Below, piece after piece: positions 18,250-27,700 of a stretch of 64,000 bases of DNA. The position numbers and the translations under genes were made by a program. The notes below the pieces were generated by a model. The model made no database searches and was not told the DNA's origin. It worked only from the letters and a program-made list of their open reading frames with translations. The DNA comes from CBDAPI01 sp965248635 (GTDB taxonomy: Bacteria > Acidobacteriota > UBA6911 > RPQK01 > CBDAPI01), in the NCBI GenBank assembly GCA_965248635.1, contig OZ252114.1, positions 4,340,001 to 4,404,000 on the forward strand. Direction: 5' to 3'. Numbering within the stretch: the stretch's first letter is position 1; each line of letters begins with the position of its first letter.

Positions 18250-18450
18250 TTAACTGATCGGCGATTCCGAGTAGGCGAAACCGCCCGAGTGTCCGCCGCT
18301 CTTACTCCACCGCAGCTCAACGCCCTCACCGTAGAAGCCCATAATGTTGCGGTGCCAGGTGTCTCCCTGCGTGTGCGTCTTATTCTTCCCCATTTTCCAC
18401 TGGTCCGGTCCCTGGTCAAAGCTGTGGGAATAGACGACCTCTCCTGGCAT
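18250..18450 (-). pseudogene. 5' fragment of the jelly-roll family (copy 3)
   Basis: The start at 18450 keeps a perfect AAAAGGAGG Shine-Dalgarno. The 66 residues match the first ~64 residues of the paralogues at 1499 and 2415: V-V-Y-S-H-S-F-D-Q-G, M-G-K-N-K, T-W-H-R-N-I, G-G-H-S-G-G-F-A-Y-S-E-S-P, then a premature stop where the others read W-Y-F-D-D-N-H. About 190 codons are gone. It is preceded by the same AT-rich promoter motif (18552-18562) as paralogue B. This is probably a deletion pseudogene. Confidence 0.7.
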
Positions 18451-18611
18451 GTGCCCCTCCTTTTCCGTGAGTGCGACCCGCGCAGTCGCTTCCCAAGCGA
18501 GGCGCCTCGAGCGTCTCGCTGTACGGGTCCTTGACTACTGACCAGCATGCCTTATAAATTATACAATATCGTCCGAGAAGGCCTCAAACTTGAATGGTAA
18601 GAGGAGACACT
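18451..18611. promoter_or_regulatory. Divergent spacer with AT-rich motif
   Basis: The spacer separates the jelly-roll fragment (leftward) and a BNR protein (rightward). TTATAAATTAT at 18552-18562 is identical to the motif at 2382-2392. It is likely a -10 region or a regulator site; no -35 element is clear. Confidence 0.4.
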
Positions 18612-19937
18612 ATGTATCATTTGCATGACTACGGATTCCTGAAGCGATTACTACTGCTCGGGTTACTGCTTACAATTTCCAGTTTCGGCTACGCCCAGCA
18701 GACTCACCCGTCAGACATATTCTCAGCAGAAAAAATGACAGAGGTGAAGTTGGACGGACTGCAGGTGCGCCTGGGCCGGCCCATCCAGGTGACTGCCCAG
18801 AAGGCCTGGCAGGAAGGATCGGATGGGCCCTGGGCCTTCATCCACCCCGTTCCCGCTATCGCAAGATTCCCGACCGGCGAACTGCTGGTTACGTACTCCC
18901 TGGTGGCCGACACGAACGAAAATGCCACTTACCTCAGTGCCTTCCAGGTCTCCCGGGATGGGGGTAAGACCTGGGGGCATCGCTATGACCTGATTCCGGA
19001 TCATCAACCCTGGATCTACCTTCCACGAGCCGACGGCTCCCTGCTGGCCATACCTTCCCACTTCTATCAGGCGGACCCGGAGGACAGACATAACCTGCAT
19101 GCTCCCTACTGTCGCCTTGAACAAGGAGGGGATCGGCTGGTCATTGAACCGGCCGGAACTCGAATGGTCGACTTGCCCTGGGCCGTGGATATGTTTCCCA
19201 GCGAGATACCTCGAACCAACTGGATCGCCCGGACCAAACTGGACGGCAACGCCTTTGAACTGGAGGGACGGCTTTTCGTTACCGGATACCTCAGTACAAA
19301 ATCGTACCCGCAGGAATTGATGAGCAACCTGCTGTTTGTCTCCGATGACAAGGGGCGCACGTGGCGCTACTTTTCCACAATCTCCGACCCTTCCATTATG
19401 CCCGATTCACCCAAGAAGGGGGCCAATGGTCCCAGCGAGACGGCGCTGATCCAGCTGGCGGACGGAGATCTGATGGCCGTTTTTCGGGTGGGCAGCGGCC
19501 TCCCCTGGTACCTGCACCGAGCCTACAGCAGTGATGGGGGGCGCAGCTGGACAAAGGCCGAACCGCTCCCGGCCTACAGCGTGGAACCCAGCATGCTCCG
19601 CATCGCAAATGGGACGATCGTCATCTCCACCGGCCGGCCCGGTCTATGGCTTTGGGTTTCCACCGACCCCCGAGGGGAGAGCTGGCAAAGCATCGATATC
19701 AGGGAGCATCACAACGGATGGGCGGGTGACGCCACCTATCGCATTGGCTCTTACGCGTACGATAGATCCACTCCTGGCCGTGAGGGACGCACTCAGACCT
19801 CGGCCTACACCGAGATGGTGGAAGTCTCCCCGAATCGGCTGCTTCTGGTTTACGACCGCGGGGCAAAACCAAAACCCCTTCACCCGGGCGACCTCACCCG
19901 CATCTTCGTTTTGCCCATCGAGGTGGAGCGGAAATGA
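18612..19937 (+). CDS. Secreted BNR-repeat sialidase-like protein, paralogue 1
   Basis: Start at 18612 after AAGAGGAG; an upstream in-frame ATG at 18594 lacks a ribosome site. The 441-residue product has a signal peptide (~residues 12-29, ending G-Y-A-Q) and a six-bladed sialidase/neuraminidase fold. Asp-box motifs are visible: S-R-D-G-G-K-T-W, S-D-D-K-G-R-T-W and S-S-D-G-G-R-S-W. A conserved R-T-N-W-I-A-R block may bind substrate carboxylate. Exported exo-glycosidase or lectin activity on acidic sugars is plausible. It shares about half its residues with 29692-31026 and runs into a Tat-exported family member 33 bases downstream, so the two form an operon. Confidence 0.8.
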   Translation: MYHLHDYGFLKRLLLLGLLLTISSFGYAQQTHPSDIFSAEKMTEVKLDGLQVRLGRPIQVTAQKAWQEGSDGPWAFIHPVPAIARFPTGELLVTYSLVADTNENATYLSAFQVSRDGGKTWGHRYDLIPDHQPWIYLPRADGSLLAIPSHFYQADPEDRHNLHAPYCRLEQGGDRLVIEPAGTRMVDLPWAVDMFPSEIPRTNWIARTKLDGNAFELEGRLFVTGYLSTKSYPQELMSNLLFVSDDKGRTWRYFSTISDPSIMPDSPKKGANGPSETALIQLADGDLMAVFRVGSGLPWYLHRAYSSDGGRSWTKAEPLPAYSVEPSMLRIANGTIVISTGRPGLWLWVSTDPRGESWQSIDIREHHNGWAGDATYRIGSYAYDRSTPGREGRTQTSAYTEMVEVSPNRLLLVYDRGAKPKPLHPGDLTRIFVLPIEVERK

Positions 19938-19969
19938 GCTCACCCATCTGGAGCGAAGGAGGAAGAATT

Positions 19970-21220
19970 ATGAGTCGAATCACGCGTCGAAGCTTTATGG
20001 GAACCGCCGCCGCCGGGACGCTGGCCAGCAGCAGCGAGTTCACCCTTGGCCTGGAACCCCCAGCGGGTGAACAGGCCCCCCCCCGGCGGCCGCCAGGCTC
20101 TAAGGTGGATGTGGCCGTCTGCACTCCGCCTCTCAGCACGCCCCACCGCAGCCTGGGATATTTCGCCAACAACCCGCAGGTGATCCTTACCTCAGAAGAG
20201 ATCGTGCTGTCCTTTGGCATGGCAGAGATCGACAAGCAGCAGAAGGTGCAGACTCATCACCACTATCATTCCGTGTCCGTTCAGCACTGGTCGATCTCGG
20301 GCGACGGAGGCTATACCTGGCGTACCACCGACCGCCCTCCCTCGGTAGGAAGGGTCATAGATGCATCCTATGGCACACCTCTTCGGGACGGCGGCATGGC
20401 GACGATGACGTACGTGAGACCCCACGTGCTCTGTTACGCCCTGATCCAGAAGGGGCAGGTGGGCTGGATGCCCTACTCGAACCACCTGCCTGCGGTGGAA
20501 GCCGTAGCGCTGACGGATGTGGGTCCTTTTCTGGACTTTAAATTCCACACCATGGATCGCACCAGCGACGGCGCCCTGCTCGCTGCCGGATACAGTTACA
20601 GCCAGCCCTACGCCATACCCGGAGCAGAGGGGACCTCCCTTTTCCTGCGCAGTGAAGATGAGGGCCGATCCTGGCGCTATTTTTCCCACGTCGACAATCC
20701 CCATCCTTTCTGGTGGGGAGAGCCGGGTATCTTGGCCGGCCCCAACGGGCGGGTGCTGGCGATGCTGCGCGTCGACCGACCGCGCGCGTCCACGACGCCG
20801 GAGACGCGCTACGATCCGTATGCCCGGTGGGACTATCTCTACCAGACGGAGTCAGAGGACAACGGCTTGACCTGGAGCCAGCCTGTCACGACACCCGTCT
20901 GGGGTCATCCCGGCTACCTGAAGCGTTTGCGGAGCGGAGCGATACTGCTGGTTTATAGCCATCGTCGTCCCCCTCATTCAGTCCGGGCGATCTTGAGTCG
21001 AGATGAAGGCAAGACCTGGGATCTGAAAACGATGAAGGAACTGCGCGTGTGGGAGCCGGGGAATTACGACATTGGATATCCTCGGGCCACCCAGCTGGAG
21101 GACGGCACCATCGTGTGCGCCTATTATGGCTACTACACCGAGAAGGTGGAAGGCAGCCTGAACCCATGTGGTATCTTCGTCAGCCTCTTTGACGAGGAAT
21201 GGTTGGAAAAAGGGGCCTAG
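19970..21220 (+). CDS. Tat-exported sialidase-like (BNR) protein
   Basis: The start at 19970 follows GAAGGAGG. The 416-residue protein begins with a twin-arginine leader (R-I-T-R-R-S-F-M-G) and an A-rich hydrophobic stretch, so it is folded before export. Asp-box-like motifs S-G-D-G-G-Y-T-W, S-E-D-E-G-R-S-W and S-R-D-E-G-K-T-W indicate a sialidase-type propeller. It is only distantly related to the preceding BNR gene, with which it shares an operon. Substrate is unknown; acidic host or algal glycans are plausible. Confidence 0.78.
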   Translation: MSRITRRSFMGTAAAGTLASSSEFTLGLEPPAGEQAPPRRPPGSKVDVAVCTPPLSTPHRSLGYFANNPQVILTSEEIVLSFGMAEIDKQQKVQTHHHYHSVSVQHWSISGDGGYTWRTTDRPPSVGRVIDASYGTPLRDGGMATMTYVRPHVLCYALIQKGQVGWMPYSNHLPAVEAVALTDVGPFLDFKFHTMDRTSDGALLAAGYSYSQPYAIPGAEGTSLFLRSEDEGRSWRYFSHVDNPHPFWWGEPGILAGPNGRVLAMLRVDRPRASTTPETRYDPYARWDYLYQTESEDNGLTWSQPVTTPVWGHPGYLKRLRSGAILLVYSHRRPPHSVRAILSRDEGKTWDLKTMKELRVWEPGNYDIGYPRATQLEDGTIVCAYYGYYTEKVEGSLNPCGIFVSLFDEEWLEKGA

Positions 21221-21227
21221 CCGCCAA

Positions 21228-21241
21228 CGAGGCTTCGCCTC
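21228..21241. repeat. Short hairpin repeat at convergent gene ends
   Basis: The sequence ACGAGGCTTCGCCTCAG folds as GAGGC-TTC-GCCTC and is identical to the hairpin after the SSS gene at 10382-10398. It lies between two convergent stops and may act as a bidirectional transcription end or REP core; there is no T-run. Confidence 0.5.
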
Positions 21242-21257
21242 AGACCAACCAACGCCC

Positions 21258-22838
21258 TTAAGGCAGCTGCCGCCAGATCTGGACCAGTTCCCACTCCGTC
21301 CCCTCTCGGGGCAGGCCAAGGTTCCCAAGAATGATATCGATGCGACCGTCGTTGTCGATGTCGCCCAGCTCAAGGGTGGCGTAATCGCAGGGAAGCTCAC
21401 TCAGGGAGCGGGGCTGGAATGACCCGGGTTCGGTTTGCTGGTACCAGACCACCCCCGAAAGGTTGAACTCACGGCGCGCCTCCTGACTCAGACCGGGAAG
21501 GTAAGACGACGCAACAATGTCCAGGTCTCCATCCCCGTCCAGATCCGCCGCCTCGGCACGGTAGGCCCCATAGTAGACATCCACCGGATGATGGGCAAAG
21601 GAAAGATCCCTGCCTGTGTTCTCCAGCCACGACAGTCCGTTATAGGGCCGGATCTTGCCCAGGTCGTCGAGGGTGTCACCGTGGGTGAAGACCAGGTCCA
21701 GATCCCCGTCTTGATCCAGATCGATGACCTCGATCCCGCTCGAGCCCCAGTGCGGGTGAGGGGCTGCAAACAGTTCCTTCTTGTCAAAGACTCCCGGCCC
21801 CCGGTTGAGGAAAGCAACCACCGTTTCATGCTCCTGGGAAAGGAGGGCGATGAAGTCGAGTCGACCGTCCTCATCGAGGTCCACAATGGGGACATGGATC
21901 GCCCCGGCCCGCTCGTCCACTTCCACGGATCGGAAGGATTCTGCACGGAGCTCCGAACCCGTGGAACGGTTTTCGAGATAATAGATACCCCCCACCGTCA
22001 GCCAGCCGAAATCGGCTACGATGATATCCAGGTCCTGATCACCGTCAAAATCAGCCGCCTGAACATCGGCGACCCTTCCGATTCCCGCCAGCAGGCGATG
22101 AGCCTCGAACTCCCGCTTCCCCGTCCGCCGCAGCCAGGACACTGCGCCCGTACGCTCGTCCGTGGGCAGGGGTGATCCGAGCTCAGCAATCAGCAGGTCG
22201 ATCTGACCGTCCCGGTCCAGATCGACAGCCTCGGAATGGCACGGATTTCGGAGCTGAACGATGGGCTGAAGGTTCATCTCGGGGTCATCCGGATCGGTCC
22301 AGCTCACCCACCCGGAGAACATGTCGCAGACAACCAGTTCGGGACCCTCCAGGTCTGAGAACAGCTCCAGCAGGCGAACATTGGCTGCGCCGGGCCGGGA
22401 GCCGCGAACCGTCCCTCCCCCGAGAAGCCGGCGACTGAAGTCCAGATCCGGTCCGCCGTCCCGGGGCAGCCAGGGCCCGGTATCCCGGCTCGCTGGGGCC
22501 CTCGACCGGAAGAAAGAGGCCACCCGCAACGTGTCGATCTCCCACATCGGCTTCTGGTGAGACTGGAGAAGAGAGATGTTGGCCAGTCGGAACATTCTTT
22601 GAATCAGGCCCGGCCATTCTCTGGCGGGAAGAGTCTCTGGAGGGGTCCACTCGTGGCACTGGGTACAGGCCTCCCAGATTTTAGCTTCCTGTTCCGCTGG
22701 CTGGAGGCCGGAGGGAGAGTGCGAGGGCTCGAATCCGGGCAAACGCCTGCTGGCAGCCGGGTGGCGCGGCTGGAGCAGAAGCACAATCAGGCACAGGGCC
22801 GCAAGAGAGAAGAAAAATGAAATCCCTGCCTTTCGCAC
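21258..22838 (-). CDS. FG-GAP/VCBS repeat protein with c-type haem motif
   Basis: A 526-residue protein starting at a GTG (22838) with no strong ribosome site. A membrane anchor/signal segment (residues ~6-22) is followed by a C-T-Q-C-H motif (residues 58-62) for covalent haem, then a seven-bladed propeller of Ca2+-binding repeats: D-L-D-R-D-G, D-F-D-G-D-Q, D-L-D-E-D-G, D-L-D-Q-D-G, D-L-D-G-D-G and D-I-D-N-D-G. Such proteins are exported and common in Acidobacteriota and Planctomycetota; their role is unproven. Convergent with the Tat-exported sialidase-like gene. Confidence 0.82.
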   Translation of the reverse strand: MRKAGISFFFSLAALCLIVLLLQPRHPAASRRLPGFEPSHSPSGLQPAEQEAKIWEACTQCHEWTPPETLPAREWPGLIQRMFRLANISLLQSHQKPMWEIDTLRVASFFRSRAPASRDTGPWLPRDGGPDLDFSRRLLGGGTVRGSRPGAANVRLLELFSDLEGPELVVCDMFSGWVSWTDPDDPEMNLQPIVQLRNPCHSEAVDLDRDGQIDLLIAELGSPLPTDERTGAVSWLRRTGKREFEAHRLLAGIGRVADVQAADFDGDQDLDIIVADFGWLTVGGIYYLENRSTGSELRAESFRSVEVDERAGAIHVPIVDLDEDGRLDFIALLSQEHETVVAFLNRGPGVFDKKELFAAPHPHWGSSGIEVIDLDQDGDLDLVFTHGDTLDDLGKIRPYNGLSWLENTGRDLSFAHHPVDVYYGAYRAEAADLDGDGDLDIVASSYLPGLSQEARREFNLSGVVWYQQTEPGSFQPRSLSELPCDYATLELGDIDNDGRIDIILGNLGLPREGTEWELVQIWRQLP

Positions 22839-22903
22839 CGGCCTATTTTAGGGGGTGTCCCCTGGCGGCAGCAACCCGGCAACGATTATCATAAAATACT
22901 CCC

Positions 22904-23340
22904 ATGCCCACAACCCGGCAGTGGCGCAGTTCACTCATTCCACTTTCCCTGTTTCTGATCGGTGGAACCGTGCAGGCCCAGTCGGAGACCCTCACAACCG
23001 CCGACTCACGAGCCTCTATTCGATTCACAGACATCGCGCCGCGGTCCGACTTCGACTATCGAACCAACAACAACTTTACGGGCCGCAAGTACTTTCCACA
23101 GCCCATGTGCGGGGGTGTGGCCATCTTTGACTTCGACAGCGACGGGCGGCAGGACATCTTCTTTAGTAACGGCGCCAAGCTGCCGGAACTGAAGAAAGTA
23201 GACAGTTCCTATCACAGCTGTCTCCTGCGCAACCTCGGCGACGACCGATATCTCGGAGATATCCGGTTCCGGGACGTCACCGAGCAGGCCGGATTGACCG
23301 GTGTCGGTCTCGGCTACTCTTTTGGCGTGGGGTCCTCCTA
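22904..23340 (+). pseudogene. CRTAC1/ASPIC-UnbV-type protein, truncated after the first VCBS repeat
   Basis: A signal peptide (residues ~8-25) leads into I-R-F-T-D-I-A, Y-F-P-Q-P-M-C-G-G-V-A-I-F-D-F-D-S-D-G-R-Q-D-I-F-F and R-D-V-T-E-Q-A-G-L, the usual start of a ~550-residue CRTAC1 family protein. After G-Y-S-F-G-V (near 23330), where A-V-G-D-Y-D-N-D-G is expected, similarity stops abruptly and the frame runs through the 3' end of the opposite TPR gene. About 400 codons are missing. The junction GGGTCCTCCTACATT also occurs in the REP-like stretch near 26079, suggesting a repeat-mediated deletion. Confidence 0.7.
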
Positions 23341-23364
23341 CATTTCGCGGCACAGGACTGGCCC

Positions 23365-25782
23365 CTACCGCAACTTCTTCCGGGCCACTTCCAGGTTCAT
23401 CTTGAACTCCGTCCGCTCCGGATCGAGCTCCACGGCGGCCCGGTACTCCTCCACTGCCTGCTGCGTCTGTCCCCGGCTGAAGTAAAGATTGCCCAGCAGA
23501 TTCCGGAGATCCGCACTCGAGGGGTCGACTTCTTTCGCCCGCACCCCGTACTCGAGGGCCTGCCCGTAATCCCGTTGCTGGTACCAGTACTGGGCCATCA
23601 GGGGGAGTCCCGTGGCTGACTGCGGATCGATCTTCTCCATTTCTGAAAGGTGGACGTAGGCGAGACCCAGCCGGTCCTGCGCAAGATAAATGTCGGTCAG
23701 ATAGCTGCGGGCCACCCAGTGCTGGGGCTCCACCTTCACGGCTTCCTCGAACAAGCGGAGGGCTTCCGGAACCTTACCCCGGGCGAGCGCCGCTTTTCCT
23801 TCTTCCACCAGTTCGTCCGCCTGCATCCCCCGTGACTCCCTTGCAGGGACGGGAATCGCCGGCCGGGGTTGCTGAGGGGAGCCGAGTGGCGTTGCCACAG
23901 CCTTTTCCTGCGCCTGATAGGCACGTTCCAGAAGACGTGGGACATCGGGAAAATCGTCCGCTCCCACTTTGGCTCGCTCCAGGTACTTGATCGCCTGCTC
24001 GTAGTCTCCCAGCTCCAGGAAGAGTGCGCCCAGTCTGCGCAGGTGATCCGCGTTGGTGGGATCCTGGTCTACAGCCTTGAGGAAAGCTTTTTTCGCCCCT
24101 GGTTTATCTCCCAGCTGATAACGAGCCGTTCCCAGCAGAAAGTAGGCCAGACCATTGTTGTTTGGCTGTTTCTCAATACTTGCCTCAGCGGACACTCGGG
24201 CACTCTCATATTCTCCCTTGCCGACACTGATCTGGCCCCTCAGGAGATCGACCTGGGGATTTTCCGGGTCCTGATCAGCCAGGAAATCCAGTACCTGCAG
24301 GGTCTGGTCGTACTCTCCCAGCTGGTAATACGTATCGCCGAGCAGCCAGGCCAGCTGGGGGTCCAGCTGCTGCGACACGGCCTTCCCAATCGATTTCAGC
24401 GCTGCCCGCGCCAGTTCATGCTCCCCCGTTCGGGCCAGGGCATTTGCATGGGAAACGGCATACCTGAGGTTGTCGGGATCGAGCCGGGAAGCTTCTTTGA
24501 ACTCGGCCACGGCACCATGCCAATCCTGCTCCTGCGAAAGTGCCAGTGCCATACCCACGTTGTAGTAGGGTTGGGGATCTGACGGATCGGCCTTCTTCTG
24601 GCGCTCGAAAAGCTCCACGGCCTGGGAGGTTTGTCCCAGTCGAATCAAATGCTCTCCATCCCGACTGGTCCGCAGCCGCTCTGCTATAGCACGGTGTCGA
24701 GCGGCATCCTCTTCCCGCCCCAGGCGATAGTAGAGTCCGGTGAGAGTGATCTGACCATCCAGAAAATCGGGGTGTTCGTCGACAACCCCCTTGACGGTTT
24801 CAAGGGCCTTTTCGATCCGATTGGAGTCGTTGTAGACCAGGCCGATCTGAAAGCGGGCCGCCCTGTCACCCGGTCGCGCGCGGAGGGCGCGTTCAAAGCA
24901 GGCCAGCGCCTCGTCGTATTTCTGCTCGTTTTCATAGAGATACGCGCCGTGGAACAGGTTGGCATCATAGTTATCGGGATCCCTTTCGAGCTCTCGCAGG
25001 AAGGCCTCGTTGGCCTCGTCGTGCCGGATCATGATTCGGAGCAGCTTCCCATAAGTAGCGTTCAAGGAGGGAATTCTAGGGTCGAGCGCGATGGCTCTTT
25101 CCAGGTGTTTAGCCGCACCAATGTAGTCACGCTTCTCCATCAGGGCTCTGCCCAGATTGAACCGTCCCTCCGCCGAGTCTGTGTGCTGCAGGGCACTTTC
25201 TAAAAGCGGTGCCCCCCTCTCCACCTGGCCATCCTCGACCAGTGCAGCACCCAGCAGGTAGCCCAGGTCAGAGGACTCGCGCAGTTCCGACTCCAGAGGC
25301 GAGACAAGCTCGATCACCTTCTGCCATTGGCCCAGCCTGAAGTAGCAGGACGCCAGCAGCCGAAGGGCTTCCCTGTTTTCGGGCCGTTCTTTGACGATGT
25401 CGGTAGAAAGATCCCTGGCCTTTTCGAATTCGCCAGCCTGGAAATAGGTCCATCCCAGAGCATGTCGGGCGGTCGGGGGTTCCGGCAAGCCACCGCTTTC
25501 GATCGCCTGTTCGTATTGAATGATTGCATCCCCGTAGTTACCCATCGAAGCGTAGGCGTTACCCAGATTGAAGCGAACCTCAGCGACATCCGGATGCAGG
25601 GCGAGTAAGGCGTGATACTGGTCGATGGCGCCTTCCAAGTCGCCGGCCTGCTGCAGCTGCAGCGCCCGTTGGAAGATCTGCTCCGCAGCGACTCGATCCT
25701 CTTGCGACCAGGCCCGTCCCCCGGCAACCTGCACCAGCAGCAGGAGGCCGGCACAGGTTGTGAGGGTGTAGAGGCGAAGCAT
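23365..25782 (-). CDS. Exported large TPR-repeat protein
   Basis: An 805-residue protein with a signal peptide (residues ~1-26, ending A-W-S-Q) and about 20 tetratricopeptide repeats. Typical A-x-x-x-F/Y-x-x-A-L/I-x-x-x-P signatures occur throughout (for example G-N-Y-G-D-A-I-I-Q-Y-E-Q-A-I-E and R-G-K-V-P-E-A-L-R-L-F-E-E-A-V). A short Pro-rich linker near residues 640-660 separates two TPR blocks. TPR arrays mediate protein-protein contacts; CRTAC1 proteins and TPR proteins are frequent neighbours in Acidobacteriota, so it probably partnered the truncated gene at 22904. Confidence 0.85.
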   Translation of the reverse strand: MLRLYTLTTCAGLLLLVQVAGGRAWSQEDRVAAEQIFQRALQLQQAGDLEGAIDQYHALLALHPDVAEVRFNLGNAYASMGNYGDAIIQYEQAIESGGLPEPPTARHALGWTYFQAGEFEKARDLSTDIVKERPENREALRLLASCYFRLGQWQKVIELVSPLESELRESSDLGYLLGAALVEDGQVERGAPLLESALQHTDSAEGRFNLGRALMEKRDYIGAAKHLERAIALDPRIPSLNATYGKLLRIMIRHDEANEAFLRELERDPDNYDANLFHGAYLYENEQKYDEALACFERALRARPGDRAARFQIGLVYNDSNRIEKALETVKGVVDEHPDFLDGQITLTGLYYRLGREEDAARHRAIAERLRTSRDGEHLIRLGQTSQAVELFERQKKADPSDPQPYYNVGMALALSQEQDWHGAVAEFKEASRLDPDNLRYAVSHANALARTGEHELARAALKSIGKAVSQQLDPQLAWLLGDTYYQLGEYDQTLQVLDFLADQDPENPQVDLLRGQISVGKGEYESARVSAEASIEKQPNNNGLAYFLLGTARYQLGDKPGAKKAFLKAVDQDPTNADHLRRLGALFLELGDYEQAIKYLERAKVGADDFPDVPRLLERAYQAQEKAVATPLGSPQQPRPAIPVPARESRGMQADELVEEGKAALARGKVPEALRLFEEAVKVEPQHWVARSYLTDIYLAQDRLGLAYVHLSEMEKIDPQSATGLPLMAQYWYQQRDYGQALEYGVRAKEVDPSSADLRNLLGNLYFSRGQTQQAVEEYRAAVELDPERTEFKMNLEVARKKLR

Positions 25783-26122
25783 AGGAACATCCTAGCACGG
25801 GCGGTGCGCCAAACATCAGAACCCGAGCGCCAGCGAGGGCTGAGTTGGTGCAACGCTCCGCATTTTGCAGCCGCGGCCTGCGCCCCCGGTTCTGCTGACC
25901 GGTTGGTATCAGGCGGTGGCTTCTTCATTGAAACCAGTCCCCTCCCTGACTTACCATAGAAAACGGTAGAAAAATACTCTAGAAGCAACTCAATCGGGAA
26001 TGTGTGCGTCTGATCTAACGCTAGGCCATGGTCAATGTGTAAGGCGCCTCTGGCGGCGATCTGATCGGACCACGGAGGGTCCTCCTACATTGGGGATGTG
26101 ACCGGATGGCAAAGTGTAGGAG
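25783..26122. repeat. Gene-free interval with REP-like elements
   Basis: No gene is seen. A reverse-oriented copy of the 10.4-10.7 kb REP unit lies at about 25821-25892 (CCCGAGCGCCAGCGAGGGCTGAG ... CCGCGGCCTGCG in pieces). A second palindromic block at about 26040-26122 contains GGCGCCTCTGGCGGCG and ACGGAGGGTCCTCCTACATT. These elements lie between two leftward genes. Confidence 0.55.
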
Positions 26123-27625
26123 CTAAGCGCTGGGCAGGGGGACGTGGTCGTTCGTACACGACTGCCACCGGAGCAGCCTGGCTGTTAGGTCGCGGACGAC
26201 GTCTCGGTAGGCCCTGCGGTTATACAGGTTGTTCTGCTCGTAGGGGTCACTCTCGAGGTCGAACAGCTCGCACTGGTCGCTGGCGCACAGGTTCAGCTTC
26301 CACCTGCTGTACACAATACAGCGCCAGGGCTGGGCTACTCTCTGGTTTATCTCCTTGCTGCCCAGGTTGCGCTCGCCGACCTGGCCCGTTCCGTTCCACT
26401 CGATGACCACTTCGTTGCCATCGAGGGTCTTCTCACCCCTTAGCACCGGCACCAGGCTCTTGCCCTGCAGGTGCTCTTGCACCGGCTCACCCAGCAACTC
26501 GAGCAGCGTGGGTACCAGGTCAATGTGGCTCACGTTGCCTTTTACGTGCTTCTGCCGACGGTTCAGCCAGGGCACCCTCATGAGCAGGGGCACCCTGGAG
26601 GCCTCTTCGTAGAAGGTGCGCTTCTCAAGCATGCCGTGGTCTCCCAGCATTTCGCCGTGGTCGCTGGTGAAGACCACGAAGGTGTTCTCTGTCAGCCCGT
26701 TGTTGTCCAGGACGTCGAGAATCTTGCCCACCATGCGATCGACCAGGGTGATGCCACCGATGTAATTGGCGCGTATCCTGCGCCAGCCTGCGACCGAGGA
26801 GACCTGGTGAGTGCCCTTGAAGGTGCCGGCGGCGGCGCCGGGGTGGTTGATATACTCCTCAGGCCCCGGCTGCCGACCCCCCTCAAGGAACTGCATGTAG
26901 TAGTCGGCCCTTGATCGTATGAACCGTGAGACTCCCTCGGGCTTTTGCAGCCAGGTGGGGCCTGCGGGTACATCCTGCGGGTCGTACTGATCGTTGAAGG
27001 GACCATCGAAGGGGGGATGGGGCTCGAAGGTGCTTACGTAGAGAACGAAGGAGCGTTCCCTGTTCGACTCGATGAACTCAGAGGCGCGGTCCCCCAGAAA
27101 GGACGCCATCTGAAAGTTTTCAGGCAAGACGGCCCGCTGCTCGGGCATGAACACAGGTATGCTCTCGACCGTTTGAGCAGGCTCGAACCCGTGAGCTATC
27201 AGGTGCTTGTGCAGGTCTGACATGACATGGCGGTGCTCGGGCTTCGAGTAGGGACGAATGTAGTCCTCGACGCTGATCCAGTCGTCGAAGCCGTGCTGGC
27301 GAATGACGTCGTCCCCTAGGTGCCATTTGCCGTACCAGCCGCAATAGTACTCTTCTGACACCATCTCGGCCACGCTCTTCTTGTCGGCGGGAAGCGGTAT
27401 CCGGTTCACCACTGGGCCCGCCGAGTGGGGGTACAGACCGGTGACGATGGAGGCCCGCGCAGGCGTGCATACGGGCTGGGTCGCGTAGGCGCGATCGAAG
27501 ACATAGCTCTGGTCTGCCAGGCGGTTCAGATTAGGGGTCTGAATCCAGTCGTTGCCGTAGCACCGCAGAGTGTCGTAGCGCTGCTGGTCGCTGAAAATGA
27601 AAACCAGATTGGGTCTCTTTGACAT
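26123..27625 (-). CDS. Sulfatase (arylsulfatase family)
   Basis: Start at 27625 (M-S-K-R-P-N-L-V-F). The 500-residue enzyme would hydrolyse sulfate esters, probably on sulfated glycans. The maturation motif C-T-P-A-R at residues 53-57 has the Cys converted to formylglycine. Metal-site motifs F-S-D-Q-Q near the N-terminus and T-S-D-H-G-E-M-L-G-D-H-G near residue 310 are present; the second Asp of the usual D-D pair is Gln, as in a known subset. No signal peptide is visible, so it may act on imported sulfated sugars. The Cys-type requires a formylglycine-generating enzyme encoded elsewhere. It adds a marine glycan flavour to the island. Confidence 0.9.
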   Translation of the reverse strand: MSKRPNLVFIFSDQQRYDTLRCYGNDWIQTPNLNRLADQSYVFDRAYATQPVCTPARASIVTGLYPHSAGPVVNRIPLPADKKSVAEMVSEEYYCGWYGKWHLGDDVIRQHGFDDWISVEDYIRPYSKPEHRHVMSDLHKHLIAHGFEPAQTVESIPVFMPEQRAVLPENFQMASFLGDRASEFIESNRERSFVLYVSTFEPHPPFDGPFNDQYDPQDVPAGPTWLQKPEGVSRFIRSRADYYMQFLEGGRQPGPEEYINHPGAAAGTFKGTHQVSSVAGWRRIRANYIGGITLVDRMVGKILDVLDNNGLTENTFVVFTSDHGEMLGDHGMLEKRTFYEEASRVPLLMRVPWLNRRQKHVKGNVSHIDLVPTLLELLGEPVQEHLQGKSLVPVLRGEKTLDGNEVVIEWNGTGQVGERNLGSKEINQRVAQPWRCIVYSRWKLNLCASDQCELFDLESDPYEQNNLYNRRAYRDVVRDLTARLLRWQSCTNDHVPLPSA

Positions 27626-27700
27626 TACTCTCACTCCCAATCGTTTTTGGGAACCAAAAAAGAGATTTGATAAAGAATAGCAGGAGGTTGGGGAGGGTGC

